From positions 31,153,001 to 31,217,000 of the forward strand of contig NC_068564.1 in assembly GCF_022201045.2 (NCBI RefSeq): a stretch of 64,000 bases of DNA, given 5' to 3'. The stretch is from Citrus sinensis. Taxonomy: Eukaryota; Streptophyta; Magnoliopsida; Sapindales; Rutaceae. Below, in pieces: positions 47,278 to 61,806 of this stretch. A program made the position numbers and the translations under genes. The notes beneath the pieces were generated by a model. It had not been told where the DNA came from, made no database searches, and saw only the letters and a program-made list of their open reading frames with translations. Within the stretch, counting starts at the first letter, position 1; each line of letters opens with the position of its first letter.

Positions 47278-48259
47278 ACGGGTATCGACTTCAATCAATG
47301 TGAGCTACTGTAATAACAAATTAAGCCTTGGGAATGAATCAAATATTATTATTATTATTATTATTTCTCGTTGCGAACGGCCTCTTTTTTTAATAAAGAC
47401 ACCATTAAATTTTAACATTGAATACAGTTATTTTTTAATACATTATAAAATCATGCGATTTAATAGTACTAAAATTTAATTATATTAAACTACATAGTTT
47501 AAAAATATGTCCGCATAAATAAATAAATAAAGTGATCGCATTAGATAAATACTATATATACATATACATATACATTTTCAAATGAAAATGCTACCAATAA
47601 AAGGGAAAACACAATTTTTAATACACTAGTATACAATAAATATAATTTTCAACGTATGCATTTTAATGACATCTTCACTTTTAACAAAGTAAGGAGATCC
47701 TCACAAGTGAAAGACTAATATATAATTTTTTCTAGTGAAGACATTCTTATTTTATTAAAGTGAATATGTTACTAAAATATAAAAAATTGAAAACTGTGTT
47801 TTTTCTTTTTTTTACTGGCATTCTCATTTTGTTAAATTAGCGATTATATATAAACATAGATTTTGTCAGCTAGAATTACTTTAATGAAAACAAAGCCAAT
47901 ACAGGCGTAATGCACAATGTACCAATAACTCAATCGAAGAGGCCAAAAAGATTTCTCAGTCAACTAGTACTTTTTCCCGGATTTGTAAAATTTCAATACA
48001 AGTAGAAGATTTTGATACCTACAGGCAACTATGACTGGCTACTTTGACCTGGTGTTTGCGACTGCATTCTACTTCCTATCTCTCTTATCAACTATCATTT
48101 GAACATGTTGCTACTTCCCACAGGAGAAAAATTAATGTATCACTATATAAATATCGGGGAAAAAATTTGATATCATCATTCCCCTCAGAAGACCTCCAAA
48201 AATCATTGAGCTAATCAACACTTCACTTTGCAACTATGATCTCTGCTCAGGGTCGGGTC
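47278..48259. other. Convergent intergenic region
   Basis: AT-rich DNA between the stop codons of transporter G and the minus-strand gene. An (ATT)n run lies at about 47345-47363 and an (ATAC)n run near 47556-47573. No gene is seen. Confidence 0.5.
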
Positions 48260-51200
48260 TCAATTGATCTTAGGCTTTGGTCGTCTTGGCTTCAACAGAA
48301 CATAGAGAATGCCCAAAACAATCAAGAAAGCAGGAATTGTTGTCAAATCAAATTCCACATCTACTTTCCTATCTCTTGTGCAGTGAATTGGGTGGAGAAG
48401 GGCTATGGTTGCATTAACTTGATCAACAAACCTGCATGAGAAATGAAATTCCCATATTAGTCAAGGTCAAGTACGATCCTGTAAATTCAAGTGCTTGCCA
48501 AATTTTTCATATGCCCACAGAAGAAAAGGGGGGGCACAATAGCCATATCAAATCAATAAGCCAATTTATACAACACAATGAGCACATTTCAAATAATTGG
48601 TCTTCAGAGAACCCCAAGTAAAAAACCCGGGCATCTTTGCCAGAGTTACATCAGCCTATCTCAGGAGTGCTACTGTGTCGCCATACCCTTTCGATGCATC
48701 CTCTAAGGTATATAGCTGTCTCATGGCATCTGCATATCGCAAATCTCCAGTAACAGTTGAAATCTGAAAAGAAAAAGATAGTAAATATCACCTACTTAAA
48801 ATTAAAATTTCTCTCAGAATTTTTAATAAGTGAATAAGAATGGCTTCTGATTGCTTGAGTAAAGTACAAAACAGATGTACTCACTCTTCTCCAGAGGCTA
48901 ACAACATAATTATACTTGTTCACCAGCTCGCGCTCCTGAGACTGGAAGAGTTTAAATGTCTTTTCAGCTGTTTTGCATTAAGACTTCAACAACGGACACC
49001 TCAGTTCCAATACAAGAATTGCAGTGAAGTAATGTTTTTGCACAAGTCAACAAAAATAAACAACAGAGAGATTTCAGATTTCAGCTTGCAACTTTAACTT
49101 CCAATGTGTCTATGCAGATTAAATATAGGTCGAAATATATTATCTTATAATATAACACCCACGATCTCAGGCGCACTCACAGTCAGATATTCAATCACAC
49201 AGCTCTATCTAGATCCAGGACAAAAAAAAAAGTTTCTAAACACGTTTTAATACATGGCACATACGAATGGCTGCCACTATAACAACATTCAAGAAAGCAT
49301 ATATTCGCATGTAAATGTGATAATTTATACAGATATATGGTCAATTACTACTTCGTGCTTCTTTCTCAGATGCTTTGCATTAAGTCTGAGCACGTGTGGA
49401 AACATTTGTTCTACTAGCAGCACCAAATATGTCAATGTATTTTAGAGAAAATGACACTTTAGAGCACCACAGTTTTCCCAAATTCAATTAGGTCCCTCTT
49501 TTTAGGTATCTGCCACTTCCACCCCTGCAGGTATTCACTACTGTCAGGAGGGATGCTACCTAAATTATACTACAAATGGATATGTTTATATCTCATACAT
49601 TTTTCTTTTCAGGTAAACCTCAACCAAACGAGGGCCTTAACATTCATATCTCATACATGCATATATGTGTATGCATAAATTATTCCAGTTGTTTATTTGC
49701 CAACAGGTTCATACTTCCCAAAGATTGTAGGTCTGCGTGGAGCTCTTGTTTCAAATTTAAACTTTCTAAGCAAGTTTGGGGACAATATAGGTTATCCAAA
49801 AAATAAATGAAGTAATATATTAAAAGGATACTTGTACGCTCCATAAGTAGAAGATGAATGGCTGAATTGACGGTTTGTATTGACTCTTCTAGTGTTGAAA
49901 TGATATAACTCCGAGCAATAGTATCAGACTGAAACTGTGATATGTGCCAGCCTTGAGAAGTGATAGAAAAAGGATTGCAACCCACAGACCATATCCAATC
50001 CTATAAAATTGAAAGCAACAGACAGCAATTCAAGATGTGAGTACAATACAGAATTCTTTTAAGCAGTATATGGGGTATCCATAAAAACCAATTCAGGCAA
50101 GCATATGAACACACCAGTCGTTCATCTATCAACAACCAAAAGCCATGTTAAAAGCATATCTAAACCAAATCCTTCACTAAAAACCTATGCGCATCAAAAC
50201 CACATTAGATTCAATCGCAAGCTATATTAAATTAAATTTCATTTCGATATTCAAAGCACAGCTCAAATATCAGATGGTAACTTCGAGCAAAGATTCTAGC
50301 ACAACATTACACAATTTTTTTTTTAAATTCTGAAATTATATTAATAAGAATAAAAATACAAGGTTAACTACAAATCCACACAAGCACCATGTTTCACAAT
50401 TGACCCTTAAAAGAAATCCTAAGTCAGTCAAATTGGTGTTTCTAAATCAAGGAAGAAGTACAAAAATACAAAAACAATCAATTTGACTGGATGGGTAAAT
50501 AAAATGTTAAGGGGTTTCTAAAGTGTGAAAGCTTGTCACAAGTCAAGTCAAAGGTTACCATCATCTAACTAAGGATGTTGATAGAACTTTAACATACTTG
50601 CCGAACTATTATGTGTTATTCTTACAAGAGTAAAATGCAAATTCAGTCCCCAATAAAGAGAAAATTATCAAAAACGAAAGATCCTGTCTTAAATTACATG
50701 GGAAAAGAGAATGGACAGTCAACAATGGCTGCAAATACCTAGACCAAATTAAGCATTTCAGTATTTGAGCAGTAAAAACAGAACACAAGTTACAGCTACA
50801 TACTTTTCAAACAAGTAGCTCATGAGTCATGATGTGATCAGGTAAACTACAAATGTATCAGAGTTAAGTAATTCCATATCCTAGACAAAACATACCTCAA
50901 TTGCAGTTTCATGCGCCTGACTGTAGACAAGATGAAGGGGGAGCAAACCAGCCAGATGTTCAGAAACAGAAGCCAATGCAGCTTTTATAGGACTCCTGTA
51001 AAAGAGAATTTAATAAATACAAAAGTCCCCAAGCCAGATAGTGTACCGTGAAATTTCACTCAACAGGCAACAGTGTCATTGACGGACTTTCTTGGACGAC
51101 TTAAGTCTCTTCGTTTGAGTTTCAAATTCAAATGTCATATTTGAGAGAAATAGCATTACCATGATTTTAGACAAAAATTGTCTAGGATTTTGTAATTAAT

Positions 51201-54200
51201 GACAATAACCAAAAGGCTGTTAATTAGTCTCCTCAAGTAATAGTGCAATACATTCTAAACCAAATATACAAGACATCTACAACTAGAACAATATAAATTC
51301 TAGGGCAGCTCAGAAGCTACTCTTGCGGACAATCTTCCAAGTTCCACTAGAAATTCACTCCACAGTAATCCAAAGACCAACTAGTCCAAACGAAAAGTAA
51401 GTGGACCAGCCGCTATCCAAGTGGAAATACTGTGCATTCTGAGGTGGCAAGGGAGTACCACAACAGATCATCACTTAAGCCAGCACAATTAATCTAATTT
51501 CCTTCCTCAGTTTTGATCCATAATTAAATGCTACTCCACAAAATAGTTAAATGCACACACACATGCATAAACACAAGTGGATTGAAGTAGACATTTCGTG
51601 ATGCTATTCAAAGTCAGCTTAATTGAAGAATCCCAAACTCCGACAGTATCCATAAGAATGTTACCAAGACTACGCTATATAGTAACTCTGAAGAAAGAAC
51701 TCAACAACAAAATTACAAACTAACCTTAAATCCCATAAAAGTGATTGCCCGTTACACTGCAGATGGCTTTCCCATGATGGCTCCTCTGACTGGACAACGA
51801 TAACCATGTCAGAAAGTGCTTTCGCCTGATAATGCTTGTCAACTAATAATGGATCCCCATGGATAAACCAGAAGATTGGAACTTCCAGGGTGGATCTGCT
51901 ATGTGCATGTGCCCCTGAATTATATGAAGAAAAATTGTATCGTCAACTCTAGAAGGCAAGAAAACCAAAAACCTTAAATTTATCAGTAATAAGACTTCTA
52001 TGACAGGTCAGGATTTGAGGTAACAAAATTCTCCGCATACCTAACTAAAAAGAGAAAAAAAATTAACATTAAATGGAAAAGGAATGTACATTAGCATGTA
52101 TATTTACTGATAAGAACAAAACAATCATGAAATTGACCAATGAACTAGTGCCATGTACATTAGAGGACAAAGAGCTTCATTGAATTCCCATGCATTCAAT
52201 TAACAAAACAAAAGATCAAACCCAAAACAGTCAAGCAATGAGCCAAGTTGGAACAAATTGAATTTAAGTTGAACAAATTGAATTTAAGTTGAACAAATCT
52301 AACCGTAACCTGCCACATTGGCACATTCAGTTGGGTTAAATTTTAGGACGTCCAAACACACACCTTTCCGTCGTATTTGAGTGATTGGCTGGCCTTTATT
52401 CATTAAGATAATACATTGGGATTGTCCACCAATGCAAGAAACATGAATAGATATATTGTTTCATGTTAAATTGGGTGACGTTCAAGAAAGGGGAAAAAAG
52501 AAAAAGCAATTTAAGGAAGTAGATAACCTTTAAGAGAGTCACGATCGTTCATCCTCTGCAACTGATACTGGAGGATCACAGAATCAACATAGGAGCGGAC
52601 AGTTTTTCTATACGTTCCATTCACTAGCAACATTGGAACAGCTGCTGCTCGGCGTGCCACTGAGAATGCCATTGCTAAAGCAGGATCCTCTGAAAGCGTT
52701 AACCTATAATGCTAATAAACATCAATAATACTCGGAACCATATATGTAATAGTTGAAATGAAAGACCAACTTATCACCTAGACCAAGGACCAAGAAGAAA
52801 AAATTCAATGGCAGTATCTTATTGTTAAGTTGGTCAAACATAACACCAGTGTAACCATACAGCAGATTAAATGAGACAAAAAAGACATCAGAGCGAATCA
52901 GTATCCAATGCAAAAAGTGGATATAAGGAGAGAGGGTGAAGAAAGAAGACAGTTCAGAGTGCATACATGCGTGGGCTAAATACAGGTTTCTGTGAAGGTA
53001 ACAACAAAGAGGAAAGCCCATCCATTAGAGCTTTGAGATTCACAGGCAATTGCTTGACTTGTCTAACTTTCTGCATCAATAAAATTAACGGGGTAAAGAT
53101 GACTGCCTGATTTTCAAAAAAGCTCCATTGAATAATCAAATAAACATCATACCTCTTGCGTGATAAAAAACAACTGAAAAGATATAGTTTCATAATAATG
53201 AAATGCACCATCAGCAATTGAAGGCGATATGATGTGTCGCATAGACCCCCACAATGTTGCACCTAAATGTGCAAGAAATGTATCCCGTGCAACTGTGTAG
53301 TTTTGAAACTCCTGCACAGATGCAATTTAGAGCCGGAGCTTCCAATGTTATACGTAAGGGCAAGACATAACTTAAAACAGTAAAAAAGTATCCAAGCCTT
53401 GCTGTGGCATACCTCATGAGTATCACTGAAAAGATTCCAGTTTTCCATTCTTCTCAAGGCCTCTATGGCCTTCCTCTTATGATTTTCGTCATATTCTTCA
53501 CCTTCAAAAGACTGAAGCTCATTTTTCAAATCCTGCATTCTCTCATCGAGCTCTGAAATGATAGAGATTATGAATTGTTTCACCAACCACAATATATAAA
53601 AGAATTGCAAAAATAAACCATTTTATTGCAACAATCCTTGCATATTTCTCCAAACACGCTATTATTACTTCAAAATTTTCACTTCAATGGGACATGAATT
53701 GCCACATATCCATCTATTCTACTCAACAGATTAGAAATTCCTTAAGTCGGCAATAACAAAGGCAACATTTTAACTTCTGTTAACTTCAATTACTAGACTG
53801 TCGACTAAGTTATATAGAAGGTTAGGCATTCAAGGTTCATTTTGGGCTAAAATTTCAAGTTACAATAACCTGACCCTTTTCTAAATCATCTAGCTCTTAC
53901 TTTAAAAGATTTGATGACTGAAAAAAGAGCTAAATAGACATCCGCTGCAACTGAAGGGTGATTATAAGTTAAAAGAAAACTAACAAAGTTGGCTGCTTAT
54001 GCCTCCTCTCCACTAATTACCAACAGAGAACTCAAAAGAAGAAATAAATTACACACACACACGCATGCACGCACGCACATATAAAACACCTAAAAGAATA
54101 TACACAAACACAGATGCTCTCAAGCAGTTGAAGTACAACCACCACAATGAGTACCTTCACAAAGAGCAAGCTTGACTTTCCTTCCTTTGCAGTGTTTGAA

Positions 54201-57200
54201 AGCAAAGAGCTCATAAATATCAATTTCTGCTAGAAGAATATCAATGGCCTGATGGTCTTTCTGTGACATTCAAATGAACAATCAATTACAACTGAAAATC
54301 ATGCCAGAACTTAGAAACCATAAAACTAAAACATTATCTATCCACCTGGGCTCTTATAAATTTAATTTCTTTTGTATCCAATTCAACAATGTAATCCTAT
54401 AAATTTCTAAGCACAGTGCCATAACTTAGAACCACAAAATACTAAAATAAACAACTCATTCAAATATGTGTAAAGCGCATTCCTACAAAGAGTAACTAGA
54501 AATCTAGGATCAAGTTATAATTATAATTCCCTTTGCAAATATTAGCAAAATACTTTCCTCAACTTCAAACACCAACAAATTTTGGACAGGTATTATGTTT
54601 ATTAAAAAGGAAACTGAAATTGAAATCAGACAATTTCAGTCACTTCTTATTTCACTATATATCGCATACGTCACCAAATACTGCAAACTTCTCCTGAATG
54701 GCATCTTGCAAGCGATCTTCCGCTTCATCTTCGGAAATTTCTGGTCATAACCCAAAAAAAAAAAAAACTAAATTAATCACCAACAGAAAATCTGTGAGAA
54801 CATGCACATTGAGCTCAATGATGCATGCCACCAATATCATAGAGGCTCAAAGTCTAACCAACCCAATACAAATCAACTTATTTAGCACTTCATGTATCAA
54901 TTACTTGTCGTATAAATACTATGATATTATCTCAGTTTTCAAAAATGGAGAAACAAAATTCATAGAGAAAGTGAAAACAGAGCAAAGAATTCAGTACTTG
55001 GTACCGCTTTAATCATGCAAGCAATAAATATCAATATCTAATGTTGCAAACAAACATTTATGTTTTGCTGGTAATATTCCAATATCAAACCCGCATTATT
55101 TACTTTATAACTAACAAAAGATCTATCAAAGCCAAGCAAATAGCATAAGCGTGCATGCATAAAATTAGATATGTATTGGTGAACGAGAAACTATTGAAAG
55201 CACCTTCAACTGCACCAATTGTCTTCCCCACATTTGGTAAACTAAACTCTGTCCGAACACCTTCTCCACCAACAGCAGGGCCCCATGAGAAAGGACCAGC
55301 AGTTAAATCAATAAACGCCCACCTGAGACATTCCTTCAATATCAACCACTCGGTATGCTTAATTAAAGTGTGTAAGCATTTGTGTGTGATATAAGAAGAG
55401 AGAGAGAGAGAGAAACCTGTTATTTCCAATCCATGAATCAGTCAAACATTCTGCATGAAGATTGCTCAAGTCCCCAGATTTTAATTCCTTCTCAAGAAGA
55501 AGTTTCAAATCTTCATTCTTCCCTTTTAACAACTGTAAACATAAAGAGAGAAAGAATGCTTACTGAATATTAGCCACTGAAAGATTTACCAATACTTCAC
55601 CAATGTGATTTTTTTACCAAGACCACACACCTGTAAAACTTTGCTCTGGATGATATCAGCAGTTTCCTTTCCTCGATAAAACTTCTCAACATTGTTAAGT
55701 GCATCTAGGCAAATATTGTACCATTCAGCCTATAAATAATAAACCAATTACAACAGCCCTTAAGATATAAAGTACAACAAAAAATGAAAATGAAGGTCAA
55801 ATTTTCCTATTAAATATGCAAGACTTTTTTGCTAAGGAAACATTGATGATTTTATTTTAAACAATAAATGACAGCATGAATTATTTATAAATACACCAGG
55901 GTTTTATTATCATTCATTTTTTCTGAAAAGAAAAATAAGAGAATTCTATTAACAAAAAGAAGGCAGTTAACAGGGTTATGAACTGTAATAATTGAAGTAT
56001 GATACAATAACAAGAGAATTCTCCAGATTTACAGCTCCAAGAGGGTGTGAGAGCACGCTTTCCTAAGAGTATTCTCTCTCTCTTTTGGACCTACAGAACC
56101 CTATCTCCTTCAAACATAAATATTGATTCCAGCATATCAGTTTCTTTCTATGAAAAACTATGCAATCCTCCATCACGGGAAAAAATGTTCATTTGCAGCT
56201 GAATACACAGTATTCAAGAAAACACCACTGTGAGGTAAACAAATTACTTTAAGATTATTCAACCTAACAAATTATGAAAAGAGAGTACTAACAGTATCAG
56301 TGTCCTCAGCAATCGTCCACGAAAATTTCATCATTGGATGCTTTTCATACAAAGGTCTTCTGATCTTATCAAGTGCTGCAAATGGTTTAGTATTCAAAAT
56401 ATGTTAAGTTTGGAAAACAATTAAAGAATCATAAATAGAACTTCAAATATCTCCCACGATAAGATGAAAATAAGAACATATTTGGATTCAGTTTCAAACC
56501 AAGAATACTCTCTGGAATATTCCCCGACTGAAGAATTTTTGTTTGCAGGTCCTTGTTCTGTTAAATAAGATAATTGTAAACAGTAGTTCTTTCAACATAA
56601 ATAAGGCACGAAAAGAAAAAATAAGTGTCCTAAAATTCATAAGAGAAGCAAACGCAGCAAATTTAATAAGTGTTTAGTTTCCTGTGAAATGAACGGGCAT
56701 TATGAATAACAATATGACAAATTATAAAACCTCTAAAAATGGAAACAGTAATGTAAACAGCAAAAATGATATTTAGAAGTACCTCTTTCAGAAAAGTTAT
56801 TTCTGAATCAGACAAACCCCTCCTGAAAGGATTTCAAAATTAGAGATTTGCAAAAACAAAAATAAATAAACGCATACAAAATAATTTTGGAAAGAAACTG
56901 AAGGAAATCTAAAACAGTAAAACATAAAAAAAAACAGAGAATTTATGAGCAATATCATTAATCAAACTATCATGCATATAACAGCTTAAAAGAACCGCCC
57001 AGGAAGAAAAAAGATGTATAGACACACACACATTAATATTTGATTTTGGGTTGAACATATCAAACAACCTAACGAAATCATCAAACAACCCAAATGGCTC
57101 AATATCACAATAGGTTCCACATCAGCGCCATCTGGGTGTGCTATTTCTTTCAAGCTTGCAGGGTCCACATGATAAAAGGCCAACAAGGATTATAATGAAC

Positions 57201-60200
57201 TAATTGTGGTCAAGTACAAAATCATACCAAGCTAGGAATAGGGCTTGGCATGAATTTGCAGCAAAAGTCTACCCCAATTGTCCAACTGCTGGCTTGAGGG
57301 TTTTGGCTAAGTTATTGAGGAAGCATAACAATTGAAGCCGTAGAAGAGGTAAGTAACTTCAACGAGTGATGAAAGACAACAGAGCTCTAATATCAATTGA
57401 TGTAGGGCAAGAAAACTCTACTGCTAGGCAAAGAAAGAGAAAAGGAGACACTTGGGGATAAAGAAAACAACTGTGATAAGCAAGTCCCTTTTTCCTTATT
57501 CATGTCATTGCATAAGGCATATAACTGGCTGTGTAACAAATGCTTACAATAGAAACCCTTAAATTTGTATCTTGAAACTAAATGAAAATGAGGGAACAAA
57601 ATCTAAATGCAATTAAAATAAAAATACACATGAAATTTAACTATATCCATAAACATAACCCTTAGTTGATTGATGAAACAATAGCCAGTAGTTCTGTTTG
57701 GACCGTGTTTTAAAAGGTGGCATACATTGTATCTTATTGGTCTCTCGTGCACTCAAAATAATTGAAAATATAAATATCATTTCAGGAGTACTTACCGATA
57801 GCCATATCTAGCTCTTTTCTCATGCTTGGGATTTAAAATGAAAATGTTATATGCATTTTCAAGCTGAAGATAGTCCACAAGGCTAGTGAAAAGAACATCC
57901 ATCATACTAACATCTACTTGGCAAAGAGCATCCACATCATCCCTGTCAGCAATGAGCTAGAAGTTAATTAGTAAATTGGCAAGAGAGATAAACTTCAGAA
58001 AAACATAGCTCTGAAGAATGAAAATAATTGTTCATGCTCAGAGGAGCCATTTGATTATAAGGTTAGTTTTTTTATCCAATAGTTCAACTAGCAGCTTGAA
58101 ACATATTTATCCAATCTCAGCAAAGCTCAATCTCATCACAAATCCAAGCTTATTAATGTGCAAGTGCAACTATGAGAACTTTTTATTCTTCAATTGTGTC
58201 AACCGAGTAAGGCACAAACAAAAGCCATAGGATAATAGAATTAATGTCAGAGATTAGGTGGGTGACACATTATGCATGGGCAAAACAATGAAACCAGAAT
58301 GATGAAACCAAGTTATTAATGGCTGTAATAGCTTAATGATATTGTTGAAGATGAAATATAGAATAAGTTGGTCTACTCTAGTAAAGAAGTGCCCTGTTGT
58401 TTCTCTCATGGAGACAAATTATCAGCTATAGAAAAATTGCTGAAAGTCTGAAACTAACCTGTTAGTAGACACATCATCTTTGCAGGCTAAAACTTTTATG
58501 GCATGCTCAAAGACAGAAGTAACCTTTTCACCCATTTTTATGGCATGAACAGAAAAACTGCACAAGCGGTAGAAATATGCAATCATCCCAACTTGATGCA
58601 TAGGAAAAATATACTATTTCATTAAGAGAAAGATAAAAGGGACGATACTTGTAATTTATGTGACTGATGGTAGGAAGGTGATGACGCTGCCCTTTATCTA
58701 CACTAGTTCTGTAAAACGGGGCGAGAACTTCTCCAATTGGTGGAACTCTTGTATGTTCAAAGATGTGATCAATTTTCATGAACCAACGTTCAAGTTCGTC
58801 TGGATGAAGCTGGAAATCTGAAGAATTAAAAAGCATAAGCCATCGTTGCAACTAAAACAGGCAAATTGAAAGAAGAAAAAATACCAACATTACATACCTT
58901 GGTTACCATTTCCTTCAAATCCTATAAAAATGAAATTCACGGGAACTGGAAGATACATAGAATCTACTTCCATAAGCTTTAGGTAATTTGCAATATTACC
59001 TGAAACATGAAATAAGAGAAAATTTAAAAGGCACTGGTATTGCTCTTATCCATAGTGTGATCCTTATTTCCAAATTGATGCTGTAATAGCTTCGTTCGTG
59101 GTAGTGCATCGAACTTCAATGCAATAAAAACGTTGAGCAAGTACATCAGGCTTAATGAGCTAATGAAAGAAGCTATTCTTTCAAAAGAATTCAAATTTAA
59201 GTAACATCTCATTTTAAAATCTCAGCTGCCTATTTATAGTTAATTTACATTATAAAAGAATTGAGACAAGAAAGCACAGTTCAAAATTCACCCAAAGATT
59301 TTCATAGTTCTCATTTCAACTCAAAAAGATAAGCAGAGACTGACACAACATTCAATAGTTCCTGCATCCATCAATATGCAGCATGAACAAGAACAATACC
59401 AAAAGACATCCAATCCAAGTTTAGAGCTTTATCATAATCGATAGACATAAACGTCCAATTTTTCGAGCAAGCAACAATGTACAACAAAAGGAAAACTAGA
59501 TGGATGCTTGAGTTTAAAAATAATTAATAGTAATTTGTGCACAGAGACGATAGCATTAAATCAACAATCGACAAACAACATAGAAATAACTAAAAGTATT
59601 AAGAAAATTGAGGGAAAAAGCAATCTATGGAAATGACTCAATGAACAAAGAGTTACTAGTCTTCTATATCTTCGGCGTACTTGCTCAGCAGTCTCAATAC
59701 AGTTACCCCAATAATTGATCACCCAAAAGCTAGGGTGAGAATAGCAATTAGCCATTAATTCCCCAAGAATGGTCTACAAAATGGCTACCCTCAAAGATTA
59801 TAAGAAAGCCCTCGAGCCCAAAGATACTTGAGAGAATTCAAAGAGAAAATATATTTAAAAAATTATTAAAAAAAAAAAAAAACTCTCTTGTTATTATCTA
59901 ATTATCATGTAGACAGATATTGTTATTGTAACAGTACAAAAGACAAAAAAAGCACAACATAATTGTTGCTAACTTTAATGAAGGCCCATACAAGTTTGAG
60001 AAACTCAAATACCTACCTGCTCTGGTGTAATTGAGAACGCCCACTCTGCCAGGACTGGAAGATTGCAAATCATCAAAATCTGAAAATCATTGATCATAAA
60101 ATAGCAGATAAACTATTTTCAATTAATCTCAAGAAAGGAACTTGAAAGAATCATACAAAAACGAAGGAGACATACCGCCACGTATAACAGATTCACTCCA

Positions 60201-61230
60201 AAATCTACTCTTCTCTCTAAGGTTAAATAAAGAGAAAACCGATGATCTGCCACTTTTGCGAGATGGAGATCCATATGAGCTGGATGCTTGGAACTAATAA
60301 AAGCATAACCCCAGAATCAGTTCTATAAGGTTCTTGGAAAAAAGATTCAGACAAAGGAAAACAATTCAAAACCATTTATCTTTAAGAATCTAGTGAATAT
60401 GCCAAGAGAAGTTAAAGATTTGTTCATTAAACAAAGATAGAAGTTCAATTCAAGAAGTTCAGGAAAAACATCTGTAAAATTCATTTCCACAACATCAAAA
60501 TTTATGAAATGATCTTTGATTTAAAAAGATGCACACACCTAGAACAGAAATAACTCTATCCTCACTGTTAGATATACTCTGTATCTCAAACTAGTCTTGT
60601 TTTATTCTAATTTGAACTTTGTCATGTACATGAACTGTTAGCAAGTACTCATTTAATCTACCTTCATTTTCAACTAAACAATTAAAAAATGGAATATTAA
60701 TTCACAAACAAGCTTTTTTTTTTACTAGACATATGCTAGGCAATCATAATATTCTCAAACAAAAACAAGTTCTGATTTTCTAATGAAAAAAAAAAATCCA
60801 AAACAAATGCTGAAATTCAAGTTTTCAATAAAAAGTAGAAGCCAAATTAGAGAAATTCGGCATTAATTAGAGAAATACGTAAATATGGAATCAAAAACCC
60901 ATATGTCATGAACCTTAAACTGGTCTAGGACAATTATATTTCAAAATCTATCCCATAAAATGAAAAAAAAAAAATCAACAGAGACATTTCAGTCTGTTGG
61001 TTTCAATATACAAGCTTAAACACATTTAGTTCTTCGATTCTGAATAATAAAATACTCGGCGAGCACATTTCGCAAACCAAAACGATGCCAGATTGTAATA
61101 GTAACGAAATTGAGATATGAACGAAGCGTAATTGACAGTAATCGAATTGGCTGATACAAATACTTACCAACAGAAGAAGGCAAATGAAAAAAGAGAAGGT
61201 GGAGATAGTATGAGATCTACGACGATCCAT
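48260..61230 (-). CDS. Single-pass membrane protein related to At5g58100 (pollen exine-associated)
   Basis: Twenty-five exons were traced from the ATG at 61230: 61230-61168, 60293-60176, 60079-60017, 58999-58898, 58817-58649, 58557-58459, 57942-57796, 56822-56783, 56557-56500, 56375-56293, 55729-55631, 55532-55417, 55322-55204, 54740-54670, 54260-54155, 53552-53413, 53311-53153, 53070-52967, 52703-52528, 51914-51725, 50995-50896, 50000-49832, 48967-48885, 48763-48687 and 48431-48260. They sum to 2,823 nt, or 940 residues, with every phase consistent and all introns GT-AG. The N-terminus carries a signal peptide (ISTFSFFICLLLL). A long lumenal or extracellular part follows, then one membrane helix (IPAFLIVLGILYVLL) and the tail KPRRPKPKIN. 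The tail ends in KPKIN, matching the KxKxx retrieval signal. The Arabidopsis relative is reported to be needed for normal exine (SPOT1, from memory). Its biochemical role is unknown to me. Confidence 0.88.
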
Positions 61231-61806
61231 CTTCTTCTTCTTCTTTGACTCTCTGTTGATCAGTCCAGAGTCCACACACGCACTTCGAACAATGCTCGAA
61301 TTCACTGTGCTCGCTCGCTTTGATTGTAAATTTTTACTGCGACTTGCGAGAGATGGGGATTTTGTGCGGAGGAAAAAAAAATTAAAATGTTTCAAAGTCT
61401 TTGGTATGGTTTAACAAATAGTTATAAATATTTATTTAATTTGTATCAAATTTTTTATTATTTAATTATTTTTTAATAAAATTTTTGAAGATAAAATAAA
61501 TTTTTTACCTCTATTATTGAATATTTAGAAGTAGAGGTTGAAATTTTTTTTAAAATATTATTTATTTATTTAATAATTTAATTTCATTCGTTTTAAAACA
61601 TAATTTTAAAAATCTTACTTGTTAAAATAATTTTATAATTTTTAATAAAAAAATTTATTAACAATCAAACAACTAAAATTTTTAGATAAAAACTCTATTT
61701 TAAAAAATTTTACTAATAAAAATTTTATTTAAAAAATTATAGTAGATGAAGCCTAAGAAAAAAAAAATATTATATCAGATCTCCCATTCAAAATTATAAA
61801 TTTATA
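61231..61806. other. Promoter side of exine-type gene
   Basis: Contains the 5' leader and promoter of the minus-strand gene (CTT-rich at 61231-61245), then very AT-rich DNA up to the MITE. No gene is seen. Confidence 0.4.

Noticed and set aside
52722-53610. Several ~100-codon minus-strand frames as separate genes
   Set aside because: They are exons with adjoining intron sequence of the 25-exon membrane-protein gene.
57393-57599. Small frame within the 56.8-57.8 kb intron
   Set aside because: It resembles nothing known and lies inside an intron that splices cleanly; part of this intron may be an old insertion, but no ends could be defined.
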